This document shows positions 9,144-17,400 of a stretch of DNA of 64,000 nt, piece by piece. Every line of letters begins with the position of its first letter. The stretch's first letter is position 1. The translations under genes and the position numbers were made by a program. Origin of the DNA: JACDAN01 sp963847235. Its GTDB lineage: Bacteria; Actinomycetota; Thermoleophilia; Gaiellales; Gaiellaceae. Under the pieces are notes generated by a model. The model was not told where the DNA came from. It saw only the letters and a program-made list of their open reading frames with translations, and did no database searches. The stretch spans positions 124,001 to 188,000 of the forward strand of contig CAWJYU010000009.1 of the NCBI GenBank assembly GCA_963847235.1. Direction: 5' to 3'.

Positions 9144-9448
9144 AGCAGCGGGTAGATGTCGAACGCCGGCTCCTCGTAGGGATGCGCGGCGCGCAAAGCG
9201 GCGACGACCTCGTCGTGCCGCTCCTCGGGATAGACGGTCTCGAGACGGAGCTCGGAAACGCGCTGCTCCTTCCCGCGCTCGCCGATCGTCGGCGACGACC
9301 GTTCGCCGCCGAGGTACGTGCCCGTTCCGGCCGCGTACCAGGAGCAGTGCTCGTACTCGCCGATCCGCCCGGCCCCGGCGTCGAAGAGCGCCGTCCGCAC
9401 CTTGTCGAGCGCCTCGCGGGGCACGAACACGACCAGCTTCCTGTTCAC
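9140..9448 (-). CDS. CutA/NIF3-insert-like small protein
   Basis: The GTG start at 9448 (MNRKLVVFVPREALDKVRTALFDAG) gives 102 aa and follows a GAAGG ribosome-binding site; an upstream extension of the same frame lacks protein character. The sequence with GAGRIGEYEHCSWYAAGTGTY and HPYEEPAFDIYPLL matches the PII/CutA-like domain found inserted in NIF3/YqfO proteins and also as a free-standing protein. HPYEEPAFD is the hallmark. The biochemical role of the stand-alone form is uncertain; metal binding has been suggested for the family. It is in the middle of a tight minus-strand operon (MBL gene 10 nt upstream, RNase H overlapping 4 nt downstream). Confidence 0.75.
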   Translation of the reverse strand: MNRKLVVFVPREALDKVRTALFDAGAGRIGEYEHCSWYAAGTGTYLGGERSSPTIGERGKEQRVSELRLETVYPEERHDEVVAALRAAHPYEEPAFDIYPLL

Positions 9449-9458
9449 GTCCGCACCT

Positions 9459-10190
9459 TCACATAACGACGAGCCCGTCACGGCCGACCTCGGACGCCGC
9501 GAAGTGGGCTTGCGCGTCGGCGACGAGCTCCCCATCCGGAACGCCGTCAGGATTGACGTGCATCAACACGAGCCTCTCGACGCCGGCCGCGGCTGCCAGA
9601 CGGCCCGCCTCGCCTGCGGCCGTGTGACCGGGATCGTCGGTCGTCTCCCCTCCCAGGAACGCCTCGTGCAGCAGGACAGCCGAGCCCCGCGCGAAGTGGA
9701 CGTTCGCGGGGTCGTAACGCGTGTCCGTGCAGTACGTCAGCTCACCGTTCACCCGGATCGCCACCGAGCGGCCCGGGTGCTGGGGCTGGACTCGGATCTC
9801 GATCCGGAACGGGCCGATCTCGGTGTCGCCTTCGAGCTCGCGCGCTTCCCCGGCCTCGCCGATGACAGTGAAGAAGGGCGGACCGACCAGCTGCTCGAGG
9901 AGCTCGCCGGCTGGGACTCCGGCAAGCAGGCGCGCGGGCATCCAGATCTCGCGGTCGAGCTCGAGTCCGGCCAGCGCGGTGAAGCCGAAGACGTGGTCGA
10001 GATGGAAGTGCGAGAGCACGACTCGCAGCCGCTCGACTCCCTCGAGGAGGTCCGGCTCCGTGACCAGCCGCCGGGCTCCGGTGCCCGCGTCGAGCAGGAG
10101 GACGTCAGCGGCGGAGCGCAAGTAGACGCACGACGTCTCGCGGACGTCCGTCGGCAGCCAGCCGCCGGTGCCGAGGAGGCGGACTTCCAT
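9459..10190 (-). CDS. Metallo-beta-lactamase-fold hydrolase (RNase Z-like)
   Basis: The protein has 243 aa. It starts MEVRLLGTGGWLP, the usual first strand of RNase Z-type MBL proteins. SHFHLDHVFG carries the metal-binding HxHxDH motif near residue 61, LTYCTDTRYD supplies the bridging Asp, and LMHVNPDG the last His. It lacks the exosite insertion typical of tRNase Z, so a general phosphodiesterase or other hydrolase is also possible. ATG 10190 lies 4 nt past the stop of the cupin gene, so translation is probably coupled. Confidence 0.8.
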   Translation of the reverse strand: MEVRLLGTGGWLPTDVRETSCVYLRSAADVLLLDAGTGARRLVTEPDLLEGVERLRVVLSHFHLDHVFGFTALAGLELDREIWMPARLLAGVPAGELLEQLVGPPFFTVIGEAGEARELEGDTEIGPFRIEIRVQPQHPGRSVAIRVNGELTYCTDTRYDPANVHFARGSAVLLHEAFLGGETTDDPGHTAAGEAGRLAAAAGVERLVLMHVNPDGVPDGELVADAQAHFAASEVGRDGLVVM

Positions 10191-10194
10191 GTGC

Positions 10195-10552
10195 TCAGAT
10201 CTCGCGCTCGGGCGCGGCCTGCGCTCCAGAGTCGCCCGTGTTCGGCGTCCCCCGCGGCTCGATCAGGAGGATGTGCGCCTCCTCGTCCGCTACCGGGACA
10301 GTGCTCGACGCCGCGAGGGACGACGAAAAGCTCTCCCTCGCCGAGCTCGACCTCCCCGTCGCGCAGCTTGATCGTCAGTCGCCCCTTGAGAACGAGGAAG
10401 AAGTCATCCGTGTCGGGGTGCGAATGCCAGACGAACTCGCCCTTGATCTTCCCGACCTGAATCTTGTTCTCGTTGTAGTAGCCGACGATGCGCGGCTGGA
10501 AGTGCTCGTCGATGGTCGACAGCTTCTGCGCGAGATCGACGGCCTCGTCCAG
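10195..10552 (-). CDS. Cupin-domain protein, one frame break, start codon unclear
   Basis: A small single-domain cupin of about 118 aa: GKIKGEFVWHSHPDTDDFFLVL (cupin motif 1, HxHxxxxD/E form) and GELFVVPRGVEHCP (motif 2 with the last His). The frame breaks near 10297 and continues as VADEEAHILLIEPRGTPNTGD to the stop at 10195; one extra base explains it. The region before LDEAVDLAQKLSTIDEHFQPR has no ATG, GTG or TTG, so the start is put at a CTG at 10552, 3 nt after the aldehyde dehydrogenase stop. Translational coupling could serve such a start; a missed indel is the other explanation. Substrate is unknown. Confidence 0.65.
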
Positions 10553-10554
10553 AG

Positions 10555-12055
10555 CTACTCGGCCGCGTCGATCTGGGCCTTCTGGAGCCGGCCCGAGTAG
10601 TCGACGTAGATCGACTTCCATTCCGTGAAGACGTCCAGGGCCGCCTGCCCGGCCTCGCGGTGGCCGTTGCCAGTGTCCTTCGTCCCGCCGAACGGAAGAT
10701 GCACCTCGGCGCCGATCGTGCCGGCGTTGATGTACGTGATGCCGGTGTCGAGGTCGCGCATGGCACGGAACGCCTTGTTCACGTCGCGCGTGAAGATCGA
10801 GGACGAGAGGCCGTACTTGACGCCGTTCGCCGCCTGGATCGCCTCGTCGAACGAATCGAGCGGGATCAGCGCGGTGGTCGGGCCGAAGATCTCCTCCTGG
10901 GCAATCCGCATCCCCGGCTCGACATCCCCGAAAATGGTCGGCCGGTAGTAGAAGCCGTCCGAGAGGCCGTTCCCGGACGCCACCTCGCCGCCAGTCAGCA
11001 GTTTCGCGCCCTCGTCCTTCCCGATCTCCGTGTACGAGTGGATCTTCTCGAGCGAGCGCTGGTTGATGACCGGGCCGACGTCGGTGTCGTCCTCCCAGCC
11101 GTAGCCGAGCCGTAGCTTCTCCGCGGCTGCGACGAGCTTCGACTGCAGCTCCTCGTAGACGCCGCGTTCGACGATCACGCGGCTCGCCGCCGTGCACCGC
11201 TGGCCCGAGGTGCCGAAGGCCGACCAGATGATGCCCTCGACGGCCAGGTCGAGATCGGCGTCGTCCAGGACGATGATCGCGTTCTTGCCGCCCAGCTCGA
11301 GGTGGACGTGCTTGAGGCCGTCGGCGGCCGCCTTCAGGACGGCGACGCCGGTTTCGCGGGAACCGGTCAGCGAGATCACGCGGACGTCCGGATGGCGGAC
11401 AAGGGTCTCCCCCACCGCGCCGCCGCCGCCGTGGACGACGTTCACGCACGCCCGGCGGCAGCCCTGCCTCGAGCAGCAGCTCCACGTACCGCTGGCCGAG
11501 TGTCGGAGTATCGGTCGCGGGCTTGAAGACGATCGTGTTCCCGGCGACCAGCGCCGGCAGCGTCTTCCACGACGGGATCGCGATCGGGAAGTTCCACGGT
11601 GTGATCACGCCGATGACGCCGATCGGGATCCGCACGCTCATCTGGAACTTGTCGCGCAGCTCTGACGGGGTCGTCTGGCCGAAGAGGCGCCGGCCCTCGC
11701 CGCCCATGTAGTACGCCATGTCGATCGCCTCTTGGACGTCGCCACGCGCCTCGGCGAGCACCTTGCCCATCTCGCGGGCCATCAGCTGCGACAGGTCTTC
11801 CTTCTGGTCGCGCAGGAGCTCGCCGAAGCGAAAGAGGATCTCGCCGCGCTTCGGCGCCGGGACGAGGCGCCACTCCTCGAACGCCTCCTTCGCCGCCGCG
11901 ACTGCGCGGTTGACGTCCTCCTCGCCCGAGAGCGGGAAGGTCCCGATCGCCTCGCCGTTCGCGGGCGACGTGGACTCGAACGTCTCGCCGGAGACGGCGT
12001 CGACCCACTCGCCGGCGATGGAGTTCTGGAAGGTCTTCGACCCGATCAGCGCCAT
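10555..12055 (-). CDS. NAD(P)-dependent aldehyde dehydrogenase, one frame break
   Basis: About 499 aa, the normal length for the ALDH superfamily. Residues after ATG 12055 show NSIAGEWVDAVSGETFES and VIGVITPWNFPIAIPSWKTLPAL (cofactor fold). LELGGKNAIIV carries the general-base Glu, FGTSGQRCTAASR the catalytic Cys, and GGTKDTGNGHREAG the C-terminal signature. The frame breaks near 11446 (GLPPGV before, NVVHGGGGAVGE after) and removing one base repairs it. It oxidises an aldehyde to an acid; the substrate is not evident, and aminoadipic or succinic semialdehyde types are possible. It heads the operon with the cupin, MBL, CutA-like and RNase H genes. Confidence 0.85.
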
Positions 12056-12068
12056 GACGGCGCGTAGG

Positions 12069-12284
12069 TTACTCAGGCGGGTCGGTGCCGAGGAAGGTTC
12101 CCGGGGCCCTTGGCCGACGCCGGTCGCGGATCTCCCGCTTACCGCCCCCGCGCGTGCCCCTTCGCCGGTCCGGGCCGGTGCGCCGGTCGACGATCACCTC
12201 GACGTTCGGGTTGTCCTCGTAGTACTCGGTCAGCTTGTCGAACAGCTCGTCGGCGAGCTCGGCCGGGATGACGCAGTAGATCAT
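12069..12284 (-). CDS. Small protein with Arg-rich DRR motifs
   Basis: This 71-aa protein reads MIYCVIPAELADELFDKLTEYYEDNPNV..., then VIVDRRTGPDRRRGTRGGG and a basic tail. The front half predicts alpha/beta structure; the tail holds repeated DRR motifs also seen in other short actinobacterial proteins of unknown role. It lies 9 nt past the stop of the upstream zinc-ribbon protein, so they share an mRNA. No signal peptide or membrane helix is present. Confidence 0.65.
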   Translation of the reverse strand: MIYCVIPAELADELFDKLTEYYEDNPNVEVIVDRRTGPDRRRGTRGGGKREIRDRRRPRAPGTFLGTDPPE

Positions 12285-12293
12285 CGTGCTCCG

Positions 12294-12905
12294 CTAGAGC
12301 CGCGCGATCTGCGGGACGATCCTGCCGTCCGGCTGGATCGTCGCGTTCCAGCCCTGGAAGGCGCCGTCGAGGTCACCGAGCTCGTGTCCGCGCGCCTCGA
12401 GCTTCACGGGCTGGGCCGACTCGGGCGAGACGCGGTACTGGTACCAGGTGATGTCCCAGGCGATCGTGATCAGGAGCTCCTGGTTCACGCCGGAGAGCGG
12501 GAGGATGCTCGCCCTGGGCTCGCCGAGGGACTTTGCGACGCCGCCGATCGTGCGGCGGTAGTCGCTGGCGTTGTAGAGGTCGGCCGCCTCGACCGTCTGG
12601 AGCTCTGGCTCGCTCAGCCTGCGGAGGATCGGCTCTGAGGCGACGGTTTCCTCCGGTGCCGACTGGAGCGGCGCGAAGATCGACTGGAGCAGCCCTCTGC
12701 GGCGCCGGCGCTGAACGGGCACGGTCGGCGTCGTCGGGCTCCCTTCCTTCGTCCAGCCGTACTCGGCCGCGATCTCCTGGCACAGCGGGCAGACGTCGAC
12801 GAACTCGCGCCCGTCGGGCGCGTATCTGACCGCGCGCTCACCCTGGAGAAGGCTCCGGTCGCAGATGGCGCAGATGTGGGTAGCCGCTTGCCCTGTGATC
12901 TGCAT
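12294..12905 (-). CDS. Zinc-ribbon protein of unknown function
   Basis: The 203-aa protein has an N-terminal zinc ribbon: CAICDR at about 12-17 and CPLCQE at about 39-44, two CxxC knuckles about 24 residues apart. A basic RRRRR linker follows, and a C-terminal domain ends ...GAFQGWNATIQPDGRIVPQIARL. The second half predicts alpha/beta structure with a conserved ITIAWDITWYQYRV strand, without known catalytic motifs. ATG 12905 is preceded by a TAAGAT box rather than a ribosome-binding site. A nucleic-acid or protein-binding role is possible but not shown. Confidence 0.7.
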   Translation of the reverse strand: MQITGQAATHICAICDRSLLQGERAVRYAPDGREFVDVCPLCQEIAAEYGWTKEGSPTTPTVPVQRRRRRGLLQSIFAPLQSAPEETVASEPILRRLSEPELQTVEAADLYNASDYRRTIGGVAKSLGEPRASILPLSGVNQELLITIAWDITWYQYRVSPESAQPVKLEARGHELGDLDGAFQGWNATIQPDGRIVPQIARL

Positions 12906-12914
12906 GAGCCGTCG

Positions 12915-12920
12915 ATCTTA
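12915..12920 (-). promoter_or_regulatory. -10 box near the start of the zinc-ribbon gene
   Basis: TAAGAT lies 9 nt before ATG 12905. The 16-bp string TAAGATCGACGGCTCA recurs exactly upstream of the EF-G2 gene (16775-16790), so both promoters share box and initiator sequence. Confidence 0.5.
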
Positions 12921-12960
12921 GCCCAGCGCAGAGCGGCCCCCGACAGCTACGCTGGCGTTC

Positions 12961-12981
12961 TACATGTGTGTTTTACAGGTA
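12961..12981. promoter_or_regulatory. Candidate PadR operator
   Basis: TACATGT and ACAGGTA form an imperfect inverted repeat (6 of 7 pairs) with a 7-nt spacer, directly abutting the PadR start codon. Autoregulation from such a site is common for PadR proteins; here it is inferred from position only. Confidence 0.4.
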
Positions 12982-13364
12982 TGAGGCGGCATCGTCATTC
13001 ACGGGTCCGCCGGCGCGTCGGGCCGGGCGACTTCGAGGTGCGGGCAAGGGTCGAGCGCTTCGCCGAGCCGGCCGTCCTCCTCCTCCTTCGGGAGCGCCCG
13101 GTACACGGCTACGAGCTGTTGGAGCAGCTTCCCGAGGTGACCGGAGAGCGCGTGGACATGGGCAATCTCTACCGCTTCCTCCGCATGCTCGAAACCGACG
13201 GGATCGTGCGCTCCGAGTGGGACGACAAGGCGTCCGGGCCGAGCAAGCGGGTCTACGAACTGACGGACGAAGGCCGCGCGCTCCTCGACCAGTGGGCTAG
13301 CGCGTTGCGAGATTCGCAAACGCGGCTGGGTGGATTCCTCACGAGATATGGAGAGAGGAGGTGA
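12981..13364 (+). CDS. PadR-family transcriptional regulator
   Basis: The 127-aa protein has a basic N-terminal tail (MRRHRHSRVRRRVGPGD), then a winged helix: PAVLLLLRERPVHGYELLEQL, MGNLYRFLRMLETDGIVRSEW and KRVYELTDEGRALLDQW. These are the PadR signature segments. ATG 12981 is used because the frame upstream lacks protein character. The C-terminal dimerisation helix is short (PadR-s1 type). The next gene begins 3 nt after its stop behind a perfect AGGAGG, so the two are made together. It probably represses its own operon. Confidence 0.85.
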   Translation: MRRHRHSRVRRRVGPGDFEVRARVERFAEPAVLLLLRERPVHGYELLEQLPEVTGERVDMGNLYRFLRMLETDGIVRSEWDDKASGPSKRVYELTDEGRALLDQWASALRDSQTRLGGFLTRYGERR

Positions 13365-13366
13365 CC

Positions 13367-13570
13367 ATGCACGGAAGACGACATCGACACCGCGGCTTTC
13401 GACGCCACCACGGCATCGGCCACGGTTGGTACGACCGTGAGCGCGTCCTCGAGCGGCTGGAGGAGTACCAGCGCGACCTCGAGCAGGAGCTCGCGGACGT
13501 CTCGGATCTGATCAAGCGGCTGCGCGACAGCGGAGCCGGCGAGACGCAGGAGGCGACCGCCACGGTCTAG
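13367..13570 (+). CDS. Small His/Arg-rich coiled-coil protein, partner of PadR
   Basis: The 67-aa protein has a His/Arg-rich head (MHGRRHRHRGFRRHHGIGHG) and a long amphipathic helix (RERVLERLEEYQRDLEQELADVSDLIKRLRD) typical of a coiled coil. AGGAGG at 13357-13362 places the start at ATG 13367. The head could bind metal or nucleic acid. It occurs directly after a PadR gene and before a hairpin, so it is the likely regulated partner. No named family is recognised. Confidence 0.7.
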   Translation: MHGRRHRHRGFRRHHGIGHGWYDRERVLERLEEYQRDLEQELADVSDLIKRLRDSGAGETQEATATV

Positions 13571-13581
13571 CGAGGTTTGGC

Positions 13582-13601
13582 GGGCGGGCCTCGGCCCGCC
13601 C
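13582..13601 (+). terminator. Hairpin after the PadR operon
   Basis: GGGCGGG and CCCGCCC pair around CCTCGG just downstream of the stop at 13570. There is no T-run, as is common in high-GC genomes. Confidence 0.55.
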
Positions 13602-13622
13602 CTGAGCCCTCGCGCCTGCTCG

Positions 13623-13628
13623 TAGTGT
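13623..13628 (+). promoter_or_regulatory. -10 box of a leaderless promoter
   Basis: TAGTGT ends 6 nt before GTG 13635; no ribosome-binding site lies between. Confidence 0.5.
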
Positions 13629-13634
13629 TGGCGT

Positions 13635-14508
13635 GTGAACGGCAGCGACGACCGCACCGCGCTCGCCGCGTTCTTCGTCATGTCCCTCCTCGCAGGGGGA
13701 AACGCCGTCGCGATTCGGTTCAGCAACCGCGAGCTCGACCCTCTCTGGGGAGCGAGTCTCCGCTTCGCGCTGGCCGCGTCGCTCCTCGCGGCGCTGATGG
13801 CAGTTCTGCGCGTGAGCGCGCCACGCGGACGAGCGTTGGCCGGCGCGATGCTCTACGGCGCGTTCGGCATCGGTGGCGCATTCGCCCTCGCCTACTACGG
13901 GCTCGTGGACGTTCACGCAGGCCTCGGCCAGACGGTGCTGGCGCTCGTCCCACTCGCGACCCTCTTTCTCGTCGTCCTTCAGCGCCAAGAGCGCCTCCGC
14001 TCGAGCGGGGTGATCGGCGGTCTGCTCGCGCTCGCCGGAGTCGCCGTCATGTCCGGCGCCACCGTTCGGGACGACGTCCCAGCACTCTCGCTGCTCGCAC
14101 TCCTCGGCAGCGCACTGTGTTTTGCCCAGGCCGCCATACTCGTCCGCCGGTTTCCGCCGGTCCACCCCGTGGCGATGAACGCCGTCGCTATGGGCACGGG
14201 TGCGGTGCTGCTTCTGGCGAGGTTCGCTGCTGGCGCGGGAGACGTTCGAGCTGCCGCAGCGAGCTGAAACGTGGCTCGCGCTCGCCTACCTCGTGCCCGT
14301 CGGGTCCGTCATCGTCTTCGTGCTCTATCTCGTGGTGCTCCGGTACTGGGAAGCATCACGCGCTGCGTACGAGTTCGTGCTCATCCCGGTCGTCACCGTG
14401 GCGCTGTCCACGTGGCTCGACGACGAGCCGTTGGGCCTCGGGCTGCTCCTCGGCGGACCGCTCGTCCTGATCGGCGTCTACGTCGGCGCGCTGCGCCGGA
14501 CGCCCTAG
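13635..14508 (+). CDS. EamA-family (DMT) transporter, one frame break
   Basis: About 290 aa with ten predicted membrane helices in two EamA repeats. The first repeat reads AAFFVMSLLAGGNAVAIRFSNRELDPLWGASLRF. The second continues after the break as TWLALAYLVPVGSVIVFVLYLVVLRYW... to PLVLIGVYVGALRRTP. The frame changes near 14221 (VLLLAR before, SLLARETFELP after), repaired by removing one base. The family exports amino acids, nucleosides or drugs; substrate is not predictable. It is a single-gene unit converging on EF-G2, overlapping the small minus-strand frame by 4 bp. Confidence 0.8.
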
Positions 14509-14696
14509 GAGCGCTCGCGCTGCTGACGCCAGCGGTGTACGTGCTTCGACTTGCTCGCCGCTTTCGGCGTCTTCGGCTCCGGCGGCGGATCGTGTTCCGC
14601 CAGCCAGCGCGCAGCCTCGTCGTCCGGGTCGAGCCCGGCCTGCCGCTCTCGCTCGGCGCGTTTCTCGGCTCCGCGATGCGTCAGCCGGTGCTTCAG
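14505..14696 (-). CDS. Small basic C-terminal companion of EF-G2 (start codon unclear)
   Basis: A 63-aa open frame overlaps the EF-G2 stop and reads LKHRLTHRGAEKRAERERQ... AARWLAEHDPPPEPKTP ... SKHVHRWRQQRERS. Composition is highly charged with a His/Arg tail. The only start-like codon near its front is a CTG at 14696, so it may be read by coupled reinitiation, or an indel may hide its real start. Amino-acid make-up is protein-like, unlike the neighbouring shadow frames. Confidence 0.4.
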   Translation of the reverse strand: MKHRLTHRGAEKRAERERQAGLDPDDEAARWLAEHDPPPEPKTPKAASKSKHVHRWRQQRERS

Positions 14697-16748
14697 ACCT
14701 TGACCTCTTCCTTTTCCTTCTCCGCCTCGGCCATGACCTTCTGCGCCACGTGTGACGGCACCTCCTCGTAGCGCGCGAAGTGCATGTGGTAGTCGCCGCG
14801 CCCGCCGGTCATCGAGGTCAGTGACTGGGAGTAGGTCAGCATCTCCGCCATCGGCACCTCGGCCTTGATCGAGGTCATGCCGCTGCCGGTCGGCTCCATC
14901 CCGTGCAGCCGCCCACGCCGGGAGTTCAGGTCGCCGTTGACGGCTCCGACGGCGTCGTCCGGGACCGTGACGTCGACCTCCATGATCGGCTCGAGCAGCA
15001 CCGGGTCGGCCTGGGCGTAGGCCTCCTTGAACGCCATCGAGCCGGCGATCTTGAACGCCATCTCGGAGGAGTCGACGTTGTGGTACGTCCCGTCCACGAG
15101 CACGACCCGTACGCCCTGGACGGGGGCGCCGGCGAGCTCGCCGTGCACCATGGCCTCCTGGATCCCCTTGTCGACGGCCGGACGGAAGCCCTGCGGGATC
15201 GAGCCGCCGACGATCTTGTCCACGAACTCGTAGCCCGTGTGGTCCTCGAGCGGCTCGAGCCGGATGTGGCAGTCGCCGAACTGCCCGCGGCCGCCGGTCT
15301 GCTTCTTGTAGCGGCCGTGGCCCTTTGAGTCCTTGCGGATCGTCTCGAGGTAGGGCACCCGCGGCGGACGCAGGTCCACCTCGACGCCGAAGCGACGGTT
15401 CACGCGCTCGACCGCGACCTCGACGTGCATCTGCGAGAGGCCCGACAGCAGCTGCTCGCCGGTCTGCTGGTCGCGGCGCAGGATCAGCGTCGGGTCCTCC
15501 TCGTGCAGCCGCCTGAGGGCAGTGCCGAGCTTCTCCTCGTCGCCCTTCGCCTTCGGCGAGATCGCGAAGCTCATCACGGGCTCCGGGAAACTCGATCGAC
15601 GGCGGCTCGGCGCCGGTCTCCTTGTCCAGCAGGAGGTCGCCGGTGAGCACGTCCTTCAGCTTCGCCACCGCTCCGAGATCGCCCGGGCCGAACTCGTCGG
15701 CCTGGTCGTGTTCCTTCCCCTGGAGCCTCAGCAGCTGCCCGACCCGCTCCTTGTTGTGCGAGCGCGCGTTCACGAGTGTGGAGTCCGACGACACCGTGCC
15801 CTCGATCACACGGAAGACGTTGATGCGGCCCGCGAACGGGTCGGCCACCGTCTTGAAGACGAAGGCGGCGCTCGAGGCTCCGTCGATGTGGACGTCGAAG
15901 TCCTTCTTCGCCGGCGACGGCACTCCCTCGACGAGCAGGTCGAGCGTGGCCGTCGTCCCGAGGTTCTTGGTCGCGACGCCGCACGCGACGGGGAAGATCT
16001 CGCCGCGCGTCACAGCGTCCTTCAGCGCGTGCGCCACTTCCTCTGCCGAGAGCTCCTGGCCGTCGAGGTACCGCTCCATCAGACTCTCGTCCGTCTCCAC
16101 GACGGAATCGAGGAGCTGCTCGCGGTACTTCGCCACCTGGTCGGCCATCTCGGCGGGGATCTCGCCGGGCGCCGACTCCTTGGCACCCTCCGGGCTCGTG
16201 TATGCCGTCATGTGCAGCAGGTCGACGATCCCGCCGACCTCGTGTTCCGCGCCGATCGGCAGGTGGACGGCGACGCAGCGGGTCGAGAACGTGTTCCGCA
16301 GCTGTTCGAGGACGCGGTAGAAGTCCGCCCGCTCGCGGTCGAGCATGTTCACGAAGAGGACACGGGCGAGGCCGAGCTCCTCCGCCCGCGACCAAACCCT
16401 GGTCGTCTGCACCTCGACGCCCATCACGGCGGAGACGACGATCAGCGTGCCTTCGACGACGCGCAGCGCCGCGATCGTGTCTCCCTGGAAGCTCGGTTCG
16501 CCCGGCGTGTCGATCAGGTTGATCTTCCTGCCCTGCCACTCGAGGTGGCACACGGTCGCGGCAATCGACATCTGCCGGCGCTGCTCGTCCTCGTCCCAGT
16601 CGGCGACCGTGGACCCCGACTCGATCGATCCGAGCCGGTTCACCGACCCGGCCTGAAAGAGCATCGCCTCGACGAGCGAGGTCTTCCCCGTCCCACGGTG
16701 GCCGGTGACGGCGACGTTGCGGATCTTTCCGGGCTCGACTGCGGCCAT
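14693..16748 (-). CDS. Elongation factor G-like protein (EF-G2), one frame break
   Basis: About 685 aa. The translational GTPase motifs are present: VAVTGHRGTGKTSLVEA (G1), NLIDTPGEPSFQGD (G3, where canonical EF-G has DTPGHVDF) and LFVNMLDRERAD (G4, N-x-x-D). EF-G domains II-V follow with QTGGRGQFGDCHIRLEPL and SMTGGRGDYHMHFARYEEVP near the C-terminus. The frame breaks near 15587 (SIEFP before, EPVMSFAISPK after) and one extra G explains it. G1 and G3 differ from canonical EF-G, as in the second EF-G found in many actinobacteria, whose role is not settled. A GAGGAGGA site precedes ATG 16748, and a TAAGAT box lies at 16785. Confidence 0.85.
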
Positions 16749-16784
16749 GCGAACAGGTCCTCCTCGGAGTCGTTTGAGCCGTCG

Positions 16785-16790
16785 ATCTTA
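16785..16790 (-). promoter_or_regulatory. -10 box for EF-G2
   Basis: TAAGAT on the minus strand lies 36 nt before ATG 16748 and is followed by the same CGACGGCTCA string seen at 12906-12914. Here a Shine-Dalgarno follows, so the mRNA has a leader. Confidence 0.45.
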
Positions 16791-16814
16791 TCGGCGCTCG
16801 TTCGGCGCCCTGCG

Positions 16815-17399
16815 CTAGGTCGCAGCCTCGGCGCGAGCCATGATCTCGCGGACGACGGCCGTCTTCGCGTCCGCGTACTGCTGCATGTACTTCCAGTCGC
16901 CGGCGGCCAGTTCGCGTTTCGCCGCGGCGTAAAGCTCACGGTCGGCGGCATTCGTCCGCAGCCAGTCCCGGAACAGGATCATGCGGCCGACCTCCACGCA
17001 TCCCGCCGAGAAGACGTGCACGTTGACGTCCGTGTCGGGCCCTTTGAACAGGCGATGCTCGAACCACTCGGGCTCGCGGATCCGCAGGACGTAGCCGGCC
17101 GCCTCCAGCGCAGGCACGTAACCAGGCTCGTCGGCCGAGTCCGGCACCTCGAGCACGATGTCGATCAGCGGCTTCGCCGGCAGGTCCGGGACGGACGTGG
17201 AGCCGACATGCTCGATCCGGAGGACCCGGTCGCCGAGGACGGATCGGATCCTCGCTTCCTCCAATTCGTACAAGCCCGGCCAGCCGGGGTCGTAGTCGCG
17301 GATCTCGACCGGACCGTGCAGCGGCCTGGGCCCGCCGATCGTGACCTTCGCCAGCTGCTCCTCGTACGCAGCGAGGTCGGCCGGGTCGCGCTCGGTCAA
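16815..17399 (-). CDS. GrpB/UPF0157 family protein
   Basis: The 194-aa protein carries the family signature HVGSTSVPDLPAKPLIDIVL near residue 64, plus VEIRDYDPGWPGLYELEEARI before it and ...LFRDWLRTNAADRELYAAAKREL after it. The fold is a nucleotidyltransferase-like one with a GS..D pattern; some relatives attach to dephospho-CoA kinase. TTG 17399 is adjacent to the sigma-factor stop at 17401, so it is translated as the second gene of that mRNA. Substrate is unknown. Confidence 0.8.
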   Translation of the reverse strand: MTERDPADLAAYEEQLAKVTIGGPRPLHGPVEIRDYDPGWPGLYELEEARIRSVLGDRVLRIEHVGSTSVPDLPAKPLIDIVLEVPDSADEPGYVPALEAAGYVLRIREPEWFEHRLFKGPDTDVNVHVFSAGCVEVGRMILFRDWLRTNAADRELYAAAKRELAAGDWKYMQQYADAKTAVVREIMARAEAAT

Positions 17400-17400
17400 G

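Noticed and set aside
9749..12055. 768-codon frame joining aldehyde dehydrogenase, cupin and MBL sequence
   Set aside because: Frame breaks at 11446 and 10297 explain it; each enzyme has its own start and stop in the restored frames.
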